Below are positions 44,282 through 51,747 of a DNA stretch of 64,000 nucleotides, piece after piece; the first letter of the stretch is position 1, and each line of letters begins with the position of its first letter. The position numbers and the translations under genes were made by a program. The notes beneath the pieces are model-generated. The model was not told the origin of the DNA. It saw nothing but the letters and a program-made list of their open reading frames with translations, and did no database searches. Origin of the DNA: CADCTP01 sp963849885 (GTDB lineage: Bacteria > Actinomycetota > Actinomycetes > Mycobacteriales > CADCTP01); NCBI GenBank assembly GCA_963849885.1, contig CAWKIV010000021.1, positions 179,295-243,294 on the forward strand, given 5' to 3'.

Positions 44282-44926
44282 ATGATGAGCCGACCAGCAG
44301 AGCCCACCGCAGGAGCGGGCTCGGTCAATCGAGACCAGGTCGATCTGACACCAAATCCACTGACCCGGGGACTGCGGCGCAATCCGCGTGTGCCGAATAA
44401 GTCGGTGCGTTTCACCGGGTACCTGGGTGAGAGTGACCGACCCGACCATGTGCGCCTCTATCTCGATCCGGAGCTGCGGAGCTGGATCGAGGTCGCCCGG
44501 CGCGATGTCAGACACCGGGAGGCCTTGGAGAAAGGACCGCAGACTCTCGACGTCACGGTGCTGTGGGTGAAGCAGAGCGCAGTGGTCGGGCACGGAGAAA
44601 TCTCCGCGAAGCAGATGCAGGCCGAGCTGTTGAAGGGCGAATTGATCGAGCACTATCTGCCCGAGAGCGTCAGCGATGACTTCGTCCAGGCCTGCTTCAC
44701 CACGACCTTGGTCTGCGCGACCATCTCGATCACCTGGACGCTGTGCGTCACGCCGTCCTGCGAGGACATCTCCGTACCCCTGATATGCGATGACGAGGAC
44801 GACCGCGACGACGACGACGATGACGATGACGACGACGACGACGATGACGACGACGACGGCGATGGAGAGGGGCCGGACGAGCCCGGCGACGGCGACGAAC
44901 CGGACACCGACACCCCCACCGGGTGA
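44282..44926 (+). CDS. Putative lanthipeptide-type precursor with poly-Asp tail
   Basis: A 214-aa product from ATG 44282 (AGAGAGGA 3 bp upstream; an alternative ATG is next). Residues 1-135 form a long folded-looking leader (VRFTGYLGESDRPDHVRLY, WIEVARRDVRHREALEKG). Residues 136-169 are rich in Cys, Thr and Ser: Cys at 138, 145, 155, 160 and 169, and ten Thr/Ser, with motifs FTTTLVC, TWTLCV and TPSCEDIS typical of lanthionine-forming cores. Then come an acidic segment with 17 consecutive Asp (176-192) and a Gly/Asp/Glu/Pro end. Modification enzymes follow directly. The assignment is inferred from composition and context; a long leader plus acidic follower is unusual. Confidence 0.68.
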   Translation: MMSRPAEPTAGAGSVNRDQVDLTPNPLTRGLRRNPRVPNKSVRFTGYLGESDRPDHVRLYLDPELRSWIEVARRDVRHREALEKGPQTLDVTVLWVKQSAVVGHGEISAKQMQAELLKGELIEHYLPESVSDDFVQACFTTTLVCATISITWTLCVTPSCEDISVPLICDDEDDRDDDDDDDDDDDDDDDDDGDGEGPDEPGDGDEPDTDTPTG

Positions 44927-44939
44927 TCCGTGGCGGCTG

Positions 44940-46043
44940 ATGGACGGCGATGAGGTTGCGCCGCTATCGCCGGCGGGGGTCGTCAGATACCTGATTGGCG
45001 TGGGCCTGCTGGACGCAGCGCTTGTGGTCCGGGGGAAGGTTCGGGTGGAGGAACGCTCGCGTCGCAACCTCAACTTCCTGGTCCACTGCGGTGAGGGGGG
45101 CTTGTTCGTCAAACAAGGGCTCGGCGTGGACAAGCGCCTGTCGGTTGGCGCCGAGGCAGCCGCCTACCGGATGCTGGCGGACTTCGAGTCACTCGGAAAG
45201 TACCTCGTCCGCGCACGGCATTTCGACCCCGTCCGGGCAATCCAGGTACTCAGCCTTGTGCCATCTGCGACGAGTCTGCGTGACCACCACGTGCGTACCC
45301 GGCATCTTCCGCTGATGGCTGCTCGTCACCTTGCCCGTGCTCTGGCGCACCTGCACAACGGCGGCCTGGCTGGCGACTCGCCGGCCCAGCTTCGTCGCGC
45401 TCCCGCCGAGGCGTTGTCCATTCATCGGCCGACCACGGCTGCGGTCGATGTCACCAGCCGAGCCGGCCGGGCCGTGATCTCGATGATCCAAGCCGCACCC
45501 GGGTTCGGGGATGCACTCGATAGCGCGTCCGGCGAGTGGCGATGCGAGAGCGTCATTCACGGCGACGTTCGTTGGGACAACTGCCTGGTGTTCGGCCTGG
45601 CCGGCTCGGCTCGTCGGACGCGCCTCAAGCTGGTCGACTGGGAACTGGCCAGGGTCGGTGACCCCGCCTGGGACCTGGGCTCGGTGTTCGCCGAATACCT
45701 CGCCGCATGGACGGCATCGCTGCCCGCCTCCGCGGAGGTGCCTCCGGACCAGGTATTGGCAGCGGCCCGCATGCCGGTTGAGCGGATCCACAGACCGGTA
45801 CGCACGTTCTGGGACTCCTACTGCGACGCGCGGATCGGCGATGACGATCTGAGGGCGTTGCGGTTGAGGGCGGTCAGGTATGCCGGATGCCGATTGGTGC
45901 AGACCGGCTTCGAGCGGGCCGACCGAAGCACCCGGGTGCCGACGCAGTCGGTCATCTGCCTTCAGCTCGGGCTCAACCTGCTGACCCGTTCCCGCGAAGC
46001 GGCCGCCCATCTGCTCGCACTCGACCTCGGTCGGGTCCCATGA
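44940..46043 (+). CDS. APH-type kinase, likely RiPP Ser/Thr phosphorylation enzyme
   Basis: A 367-aa aminoglycoside-phosphotransferase-fold enzyme. The catalytic Brenner motif is HGDVRWDN (His207, Asp209, Asn214) and the Mg-binding Asp is in LVDWELARVGDPAWDLG (Asp233). The N-lobe begins after about residue 40 (VEERSRRNLNFLV). It starts 13 bp after the precursor stop and overlaps the next gene by ATGA. In class V lanthipeptide and thioamitide pathways an APH-like kinase phosphorylates Ser/Thr before a HopA1-like lyase removes phosphate; the next gene encodes such a domain, so that role is inferred here rather than antibiotic resistance. Confidence 0.8.
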   Translation: MDGDEVAPLSPAGVVRYLIGVGLLDAALVVRGKVRVEERSRRNLNFLVHCGEGGLFVKQGLGVDKRLSVGAEAAAYRMLADFESLGKYLVRARHFDPVRAIQVLSLVPSATSLRDHHVRTRHLPLMAARHLARALAHLHNGGLAGDSPAQLRRAPAEALSIHRPTTAAVDVTSRAGRAVISMIQAAPGFGDALDSASGEWRCESVIHGDVRWDNCLVFGLAGSARRTRLKLVDWELARVGDPAWDLGSVFAEYLAAWTASLPASAEVPPDQVLAAARMPVERIHRPVRTFWDSYCDARIGDDDLRALRLRAVRYAGCRLVQTGFERADRSTRVPTQSVICLQLGLNLLTRSREAAAHLLALDLGRVP

Positions 46044-48277
46044 CCGTCTATCGCACGCAGATCGACGACGTTGTCGGTGACATCCGGCTGCTCTCCGCGC
46101 ACTCGTTCGCCTGGTCCGGAACTCCGATCTTGGCTGCGCCGCGGGACACCCTGAAACTTCTCGACCCGTCCGGTGTGCGCAGCCGACTCCGCAACCAGCT
46201 GACGACCGTTCTGTACGACCGGTTCTACAGCCAGGGGACGACCGACCAATCGGCCGGTCAAGGAACCGCTTGGAGCGGCGGCGATCCGGCTTTCGTGGCG
46301 CTTCTGTCGGACCGGAACAAGAGTTCGGGCGGTTGGCAGGCGGGTTGGCGGGTCCGCCACGCCAGGCGCGGTGGACTCGTCATCGAACGCGACGCCCTCA
46401 CGGTGTGGGCACGCACTGATGAATGCCGACCTCATGTGGACCTCTGCCCGGGGAGTGCCGTTGAGCTGCGCTACCAGGGCGAACTCCGGTACGCCCTGCC
46501 CGGCTTCTATCTCGTGCTCGGCGAGGAGCCGATCGGGGGACATGGTCCACTCGTGCGGTTCTACTGGAACGTGACGAGTGTCGGCGCACCAGGACTTCTG
46601 GTGGAATTGAGCACGCGCCTGAACCGCGAACGCCTGCCATTCCAGTTGAAGCTGGTCAACCACCCGTCCCGGTACGCGCGCAGCGACAGTGCTGTCCTCT
46701 ACGTGCCAGCCACCGTCGCCAGTGAGGTCATGGGCCTGGTCGGCCATGCCCACCGAGCAATGTCAGCCGAGCTGCGCAACCATGTTCCGATGCTGACGCG
46801 GCGGCTGGCGGCCGGTTTAGCCGTAGCCGAGGATCCTGGCGGCGGTGAAAGCTTCGGTACGCACCGGTGTGCCTTGCTGGCCGAAGGCATCCTCCGGGCA
46901 CACGAATCCGGGGCGAAGAGTTCCGGCGACCGGCTCTCGTTCATAGCAGCCTGCTTTGCCGAGGCCGGCATCGACCTGGATCGGCCCTATCAACGCGTAC
47001 TCGACCTGGACCCTCTGACTCCCCTTTCTGACAACCCGCCGGGGAAGCGAAAGCCACGCCCAAAGATTCGGAGCACCAAGGACTTCGTTGACGTCCCTTT
47101 GGCGATAGGGAAGCGATTGTGCGATGAAGCGGTCTGGCACGCCGACGCCTGCACCTGGGTGGGTCGGCAAGCATGTCGCGTCGGCATGGAGCCCGACTAC
47201 GCCTCGCTGGGCCCGGATCTGTACGGCGGGACCAGTGGACTGGCATGGTTCCTCGCGCAACTTGCCGTCACCACCGGCGATCCTCGCGCCGCGACTACGG
47301 CCGCCGGTGCCATCCGCCATGCACTGTGGGCGGCTGACGACAGTGCGGCGGAGCTCGGGGATGGGCTGTTCACCGGAATCCTGGGGATCTGCATCGCGAG
47401 TGAGCGGGTCGCTGCATTGCTCGGAGACGACGACCTTCGGAGCGAGGCCAGGACGGTCATCGGGCGACGGTTGCCCACGATGGGACTGTCCGCTGATGCG
47501 GGATTCGATCTGGTTTCCGGCCGGGCAGGCGTTGTCGTGGGTCTACTTGTCCTGCATCGCGCTTGGCAATCCAACGTTCTCCTGAAAGTGGCAGCCGACG
47601 TAGGCACCAGGTTGATGGCGACTGCGAACCGGACCGGCGCGGCGGATTCATGGACATCCGCGCAGATTCCGGCTGACCAAGACCTCACGGGCCTCTCGCA
47701 CGGCGCAGCTGGGCCGGCCTGGGCACTCGCCGAGCTTGCTCACGCCTCTGGGAGGGTGGAGTTCCGTTCCGGGTCCGAGCGAGCACGGGCTTATGAGCGC
47801 AGCTGCTTCGATCCGGTGGCGGTGAACTGGCCTGACTTCCGCAAAGACCGCCGAGCCAACTCCACATCGAGTGGCTTCTCGACGGTCTGGTGCCACGGGG
47901 CGACTGGAATCGGCCTCACCCGATCCCGGATCGCTCAGCTTCTGGACGACCAGGAATCCGCGATGGAGGCGGCGCAGGCGATCGGAACGGTGCGTGCGGC
48001 GATCGAGCGGTCGCTTGCGCGAGCCGACCCCAGCTGGGGGTTATGCCACGGCCTGGCAGGTAACGCCGATGCGCTGCTTCAGATGGCTCCGGACGTCGGG
48101 TCCGGAGCCGATCGGGAACTCGCTCACGAGGTGGGCATGGCAGCCTCTGCAGGCAGAAATGACTGCGGCGCGGCCGACCAGCCGCTCGGTCTCATGACCG
48201 GTATTGCTGGCATCGGCGCTTTTTACCTCCGGCTGTTGGACTTAGCAAACCCTTCCGCGCTGCTGCTCGTGCCCTGA
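46040..48277 (+). CDS. HopA1-like lyase fused to LanC-like cyclase
   Basis: A 745-aa protein. Residues about 1-350 resemble the HopA1 effector/lyase family (LYDRFYSQG, then GELRYALPGFYLVLGEEP, VRFYWNVTS and the FAEAGIDLDRPYQ end). From about residue 375 it becomes a LanC-like alpha-toroid: GGTSGLAWFL near 396, GLFTGILGI, WCHGATGIGL with Cys618/His619, GLCHGLAGN with Cys669/His670, and MTGIAGIGAFYL at 719-730. Cys618, Cys669 and His670 match the zinc ligands of LanC cyclases. The fused protein would perform elimination and lanthionine ring closure. I know kinase-lyase-cyclase fusions but not this pairing. Confidence 0.8.
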   Translation: MTVYRTQIDDVVGDIRLLSAHSFAWSGTPILAAPRDTLKLLDPSGVRSRLRNQLTTVLYDRFYSQGTTDQSAGQGTAWSGGDPAFVALLSDRNKSSGGWQAGWRVRHARRGGLVIERDALTVWARTDECRPHVDLCPGSAVELRYQGELRYALPGFYLVLGEEPIGGHGPLVRFYWNVTSVGAPGLLVELSTRLNRERLPFQLKLVNHPSRYARSDSAVLYVPATVASEVMGLVGHAHRAMSAELRNHVPMLTRRLAAGLAVAEDPGGGESFGTHRCALLAEGILRAHESGAKSSGDRLSFIAACFAEAGIDLDRPYQRVLDLDPLTPLSDNPPGKRKPRPKIRSTKDFVDVPLAIGKRLCDEAVWHADACTWVGRQACRVGMEPDYASLGPDLYGGTSGLAWFLAQLAVTTGDPRAATTAAGAIRHALWAADDSAAELGDGLFTGILGICIASERVAALLGDDDLRSEARTVIGRRLPTMGLSADAGFDLVSGRAGVVVGLLVLHRAWQSNVLLKVAADVGTRLMATANRTGAADSWTSAQIPADQDLTGLSHGAAGPAWALAELAHASGRVEFRSGSERARAYERSCFDPVAVNWPDFRKDRRANSTSSGFSTVWCHGATGIGLTRSRIAQLLDDQESAMEAAQAIGTVRAAIERSLARADPSWGLCHGLAGNADALLQMAPDVGSGADRELAHEVGMAASAGRNDCGAADQPLGLMTGIAGIGAFYLRLLDLANPSALLLVP

Positions 48278-48395
48278 ACCCAGCGGCCCTCCGATGGCAG
48301 TTCACTGCATGTGCATCCTCGCAGCGTCGTGCCACCAGCGCTTAGCATCGGCGGTGGCCAGTAGTCCTGGGCGCGGTCGTCCCGCGGAGGCTGCC

Positions 48396-49421
48396 ATGCG
48401 CGTCGAGTCGTCGGTCACCTCGGTCTCCTGGATCCCTCGGGAGGCGGTCGAAGGTTATACGCGGCTCGCTTGGAATCTGGGCGTCGCCCACTACGACCTG
48501 CCGCCACCCGACGTCCTGAAGGACCCGGAGGGGCTGCTCGCCTCAGACGCCGCCCGGTTCGCCAACGAGCTTCGCGCGTGGATCGAGGTCCAGGACGGGC
48601 GGATCACCGACTATGGGCAGGCAGGTCGCGGACACATCGGGAGTACCCGGATGCGGTTGGCGGGAGTGCGGCTGCAGTTCGCGGCGGTCCCCTTCCCCGA
48701 CCTACGGCCCGCGCCCGAGGTCGGGGACGGCTGGGTCCGGTTCGTGCAGACCGCCGGCGGCCGACCAGGGATGCCGGTGCCTCGCCGAGTCCGCGACCGG
48801 CCGTACGTGCGTATCGTCGGGCCCACGGTGTGGTCGACGCTTGCGCTGACCATCCGGGCCGAGGGGTCCAGCGACTTCGAGATGGTGGGAGCCAGCTCGT
48901 TTCCCCGGCACTGGATCTACGACCACGCCGGTCGGCTGGCGGCCAAGACCGGGCTGATCGACTTCCACAAGTGGCACCTGGAGGCCTCCCCGCGGCATAG
49001 CCCGTGGGGCGAGGAGGAGTCACCGGCCATCGTAACCGCGGTGGAGAGCGCCCTGGAGCGTCAACTCTCGCGGCTGATCATCGGCGCCGACCCCCCATTC
49101 CGGAGGCTGCGGCCGAGCGAGTCCCTGGTTGAGCAGGGCGAGCCGGGCTACGAGCTGTTTCTGCTGTTCGACGGCATCCTGGCCGTCGAGGTGGACGGTG
49201 AGACGATCACCGAGGTCGGGCCGGGTGCCATCCTCGGTGAGATGGCGTTGCTCCAAGGGAGCCGGCGGACTGCGACCCTGCGGGCAGTGACGCCGTGCCG
49301 GGTCGCGGTCGTGCCCGGTGAGCGGATCGATCGCCAGGCGCTCGAAGAGCTGGCCGAAGGCCGCACGCCCGACCTCACCGCACCGGGTGGCGGGAACAGT
49401 GCCGGGTCCGAACCGGCATGA
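48396..49421 (+). CDS. Cyclic nucleotide-binding domain protein
   Basis: A 341-aa protein. The C-terminal domain (about 225-330) is a CAP-type cNMP-binding fold (LVEQGEPGYELFLLFDG, VGPGAILGEMALLQGSRRTATLRAV: the phosphate-binding cassette with Gly-Glu and Arg). The N-terminal 220 residues (SWIPREAVEGYTRLAW, SFPRHWIYDHAGRLAAKTGLIDF) are a conserved actinobacterial region of unknown function without an HTH, so it is not a typical Crp regulator. ATG 48396 follows GGAGG. The next gene encodes a nucleotidyl cyclase, a likely source of its ligand. Confidence 0.85.
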   Translation: MRVESSVTSVSWIPREAVEGYTRLAWNLGVAHYDLPPPDVLKDPEGLLASDAARFANELRAWIEVQDGRITDYGQAGRGHIGSTRMRLAGVRLQFAAVPFPDLRPAPEVGDGWVRFVQTAGGRPGMPVPRRVRDRPYVRIVGPTVWSTLALTIRAEGSSDFEMVGASSFPRHWIYDHAGRLAAKTGLIDFHKWHLEASPRHSPWGEEESPAIVTAVESALERQLSRLIIGADPPFRRLRPSESLVEQGEPGYELFLLFDGILAVEVDGETITEVGPGAILGEMALLQGSRRTATLRAVTPCRVAVVPGERIDRQALEELAEGRTPDLTAPGGGNSAGSEPA

Positions 49422-49532
49422 GGGGATGACTCACAGAGCAGCACCACCCCACGCGCTGGCCGCTGCTTCGGTGAGCCCTCGCCCGGGAGCACGCGACGCC
49501 TCCCGTACGCACGAGGCTATGCTCGCGAAGCC

Positions 49533-50738
49533 GTGAGCGGATACACGAGGCAGGAGGTCGCCCAGCGGGCCGGGGTCGACCCCGACTACGTCGACCGCTT
49601 GGTCGAGTTCGGGATCCTGACGCCAGCTGTGGGAGACGCGTTCTCGCCAGGTGACGTGCTCAGGGCGCGTTGGGTGCAGAGCTTGGAGCAAGCTGGCGTG
49701 CCGCTCACCGGAATGGCTGCCGCTGTCCGGGATGGAGTTCTGTCGTTCTCCTTCATGGATGAGACCGCTTATGATCGGTTCGCCGGGCTCGCCGGCACGA
49801 CCTTCCAGGAGCTGAGCGCAGGCACTGGTATCCCTCTGAACCTCCTGATGGAGGTCCGCGAGGCCTTCGGCCTCGCGGAGCCACGGCCGGAGGACACCGT
49901 CCGCGAGGACGAGCTGTCGGTCGTGCCGGCGATCGAGCTTCAGCTCGCAGCGGGGTTCCGCCCCGCTCACATTGAGCGGTGGCTTCGGGTCTGCGGAGAC
50001 AGCTTGCGCCGGATCGCCGAGACCGAGACGGGGGGGTGGCGCAGCGAGGTCGAGGTGCCGCTGCTGGCGTCGGGCATGGCGGAGGTCGACCTGCTCGAAG
50101 CTCAGGCCGACCTCGCGTCGCGGATCGCTCCCCTCCGCGAGCAGGCCCTCCTCGCCATCTACCACGGGCAGCAGGAACACGCCTGGACCCAGGGGTTCGT
50201 CGAGCACGTCGAGGGCGCACTGGAGCGGGCGGGCCTGCACTGCCGGTTGGACCATCCGCCGGCAATGTGCTTCCTCGACCTCACCGGGTACACGCGGCTG
50301 ACCGAGGAGCGGGGGGACGAGGCGGCCGCGGACCTGGCGGCGCGGCTGGCTGGCCTGGTCCGGCGGTCCTCCCAGGAGCACGGGGGGACGCCGGTGAAGT
50401 GGCTCGGCGACGGCGTGTTGTTCTACTTCCGAGAGCCGAGAGATGCCGTGCTGGCCGCCGTTGAGATGGTGGAGGTGGTCGGGAGCCACGACCTTCCACC
50501 GGCGCACGTCGGGATCCACGCGGGGCCGGTGGTCTTCCAGGAGGGTGACTACTTCGGCCGGACCGTGAACCTCGCGGCGAGGATCGCCGACTACGCCAGA
50601 CCCGGCGAGGTGCTAGTCAGCCAGGAGGTCGTCGACGCGGCGGACGCAGGGCCCGTGACGTTCATCGAGATCGGGCCGGTCGAGCTCAAGGGCGTCCCAG
50701 GGACGCTCCGCCTCCACACCGCCCGCCGCGACGCCTGA
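49533..50738 (+). CDS. Class III adenylate/guanylate cyclase with MerR-like N-terminus
   Basis: A 401-aa protein. Residues 1-75 look like a MerR-type HTH (YTRQEVAQRAGVDPDYVDRLVEFGILTP). The C-terminal catalytic domain (about 235-400) shows the class III cyclase metal site in MCFLDLTGYTRLTEERGDE, the LGDGVLFYF beta-turn with the second Asp, and the GRTVNLAARIADYARPGEVLVS motif (Asn/Arg transition-state residues). TATGCT at 49518-49523 may be a -10 box with a near-leaderless GTG start. It probably makes the ligand for the upstream cNMP-binding protein. Confidence 0.87.
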   Translation: MSGYTRQEVAQRAGVDPDYVDRLVEFGILTPAVGDAFSPGDVLRARWVQSLEQAGVPLTGMAAAVRDGVLSFSFMDETAYDRFAGLAGTTFQELSAGTGIPLNLLMEVREAFGLAEPRPEDTVREDELSVVPAIELQLAAGFRPAHIERWLRVCGDSLRRIAETETGGWRSEVEVPLLASGMAEVDLLEAQADLASRIAPLREQALLAIYHGQQEHAWTQGFVEHVEGALERAGLHCRLDHPPAMCFLDLTGYTRLTEERGDEAAADLAARLAGLVRRSSQEHGGTPVKWLGDGVLFYFREPRDAVLAAVEMVEVVGSHDLPPAHVGIHAGPVVFQEGDYFGRTVNLAARIADYARPGEVLVSQEVVDAADAGPVTFIEIGPVELKGVPGTLRLHTARRDA

Positions 50739-50767
50739 AGGGCACAGGAGCAGGTTGTCTCCCCGAT

Positions 50768-50800
50768 CCGTGGTCCTGTCCGGATTCGAACCCATGATCC
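50768..50800 (-). other. Possible tRNA T-arm remnant
   Basis: On the minus strand GGGTTCGAATCC sits within a short tRNA 3'-like stretch, 30 bp beyond the intact tRNA-Thr 3' end and inside the island. The arms do not fold into a full T-stem and no other tRNA parts are present. It could be an older attachment-site scar. Confidence 0.3.
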
Positions 50801-50819
50801 CAGGCAGCGCGTCGATGCT

Positions 50820-50855
50820 GGTGAGGACCGAGCCGCCTGTCGGGATCGAACCGAC
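50820..50855. repeat. Right direct repeat (attR-like) overlapping tRNA-Thr 3' end
   Basis: A 36-bp segment matching 43659-43694 at 35 positions. It comprises the last 25 nt of the intact tRNA and 11 bases beyond its 3' end. Confidence 0.85.
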
Positions 50856-50903
50856 GACCTGCCGCTTACAAGGCGGCTGCTCTGCCGACTGAGCTAAGGC
50901 GGC
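50831..50903 (-). tRNA. tRNA-Thr (anticodon UGU)
   Basis: A 73-nt tRNA without encoded CCA. It folds with acceptor GCCGCCT/AGGCGGC, D-arm GCTC/GAGC, anticodon arm GCCGC-CTTGTAA-GCGGC (anticodon TGT, reading ACA), a 5-nt variable loop and T-arm GTCGG-TTCGATC-CCGAC, with T as discriminator. It is the integration target of the island to its left. Confidence 0.95.
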
Positions 50904-51000
50904 GACGAGCCGATCGTACGAGGCCCGGCGAGGGAGCATGCCGCGGCCGGTGCCGGGGGTATGTCCTCAAGGAGGGGTCGAAGGACGTCGGAGGTGCGGA

Positions 51001-51672
51001 GTGCGCCGGTTCGTCGGGGTTGTCGCCGTGGCGGTTGCGGCCGTCACCGGTGCGGGATGCAGCGACCTGCCGGCGGTCGGTTCGCCGGCGCAGGCCCCGG
51101 TGCCGGGGGACCGGGTGACCGCGGAGCAGGTGACGACGGCGAAGGCGCGGCTGGCCACGCTGCCGGTCAAGGCGGCCCGGGTGGGCGGCTACCAGCGGAC
51201 CCGCGACTTCGGGCCGGCGTGGTCGGTGGACGTCGACCGCAACGGGTGCGGCACCCGGGACGACATCCTGCGCCGCGATCTCACCAAGGTGCAGCTGCGT
51301 GGGCGCTGCACGGTCGTGGCCGGCGTGCTGGCCGACCCGTACACCGGGCAGCGGGTGACCTTCGCCAAGGCGGACGCCGACGCGGTGCAGATCGACCACC
51401 TGGTCCCGCTGGCGGCGGCGTGGGCGCGCGGGGCCCGGGACTGGCGGCAGGAGCAGCGCGAGCGGTTCGCGAACGACCCGGTCAACCTGCAGGCCACCGT
51501 CGCGTCGGCCAACCTCGGCAAGGGCGACGACGCGCCGGCCGAGTGGCTGCCCCGCCAGGGCTACCGGTGCGCGTACGCGGTGCGCTGGGTGCAGGTGTCC
51601 ACCCGCTACCAGCTCGCGGTGACGCCGGCCGACCGGGCCGCGCTGAGCTCGGTGCTGGGCCGGTGCCGCTGA
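51001..51672 (+). CDS. Secreted HNH (DUF1524-like) nuclease lipoprotein
   Basis: A 223-aa protein. The signal peptide ends in the lipobox VTGAGC (Cys about 20). The nuclease domain carries IDHLVPLAAAW (His-containing beta-beta-alpha core), then FANDPVNLQATVASANLGKGDDAPAEW, the Asn/Lys pattern of DUF1524/GmrSD-type HNH nucleases. Three further Cys may pair outside the cell. GTG start. Possibly used for extracellular DNA degradation. Confidence 0.87.
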   Translation: MRRFVGVVAVAVAAVTGAGCSDLPAVGSPAQAPVPGDRVTAEQVTTAKARLATLPVKAARVGGYQRTRDFGPAWSVDVDRNGCGTRDDILRRDLTKVQLRGRCTVVAGVLADPYTGQRVTFAKADADAVQIDHLVPLAAAWARGARDWRQEQRERFANDPVNLQATVASANLGKGDDAPAEWLPRQGYRCAYAVRWVQVSTRYQLAVTPADRAALSSVLGRCR

Positions 51673-51711
51673 CGCAGCGGAGCGGGCCGGTGCCGTTGAC
51701 ACCGCGGAGCG
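51658..51711. repeat. 27-nt tandem duplication spanning the nuclease stop codon
   Basis: Two adjacent 27-nt units starting GGGCCGGTGCCG and ending GCGGAGC, with few mismatches. The first contains the TGA stop (51670-51672), and the second repeats the tail and stop (TTGA) out of use. Confidence 0.8.
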
Positions 51712-51747
51712 GGCCGGCCCGGGCCGGAGCCCGGACCGGCCCGTCAC

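Larger units (their letters stand above)
43659..50855. mobile_element. tRNA-Thr-associated genomic island (RiPP cluster and cyclase pair)
   Basis: A 7.2-kb segment bounded by 36-bp direct repeats (43659-43694 and 50820-50855; one mismatch). The right repeat is the 3' end of an intact tRNA-Thr gene plus 11 flanking bases; the left is the displaced 3' end, the layout expected from tyrosine-integrase insertion into a tRNA. The interior is visibly lower in GC at third codon positions than both flanks, especially 43.8-48.3 kb. No integrase, excisionase or transfer gene is present, so the element is non-autonomous or decayed. Cargo: precursor peptide, kinase, lyase-cyclase, cNMP-binding protein and nucleotidyl cyclase. 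Confidence 0.75.

Noticed and set aside
44653..44919. Minus-strand frame with a poly-Ser run opposite the precursor (and a poly-Val run in another frame)
   Set aside because: Both are the antisense of the GAC/GAT triplet run that encodes poly-Asp on the plus strand, and the plus-strand gene has a ribosome site and operon context.
44940..46043. Aminoglycoside resistance gene
   Set aside because: The APH fold is present, but the gene is coupled to a HopA1-LanC gene and follows a Cys/Thr/Ser-rich precursor, so a RiPP kinase role fits better.
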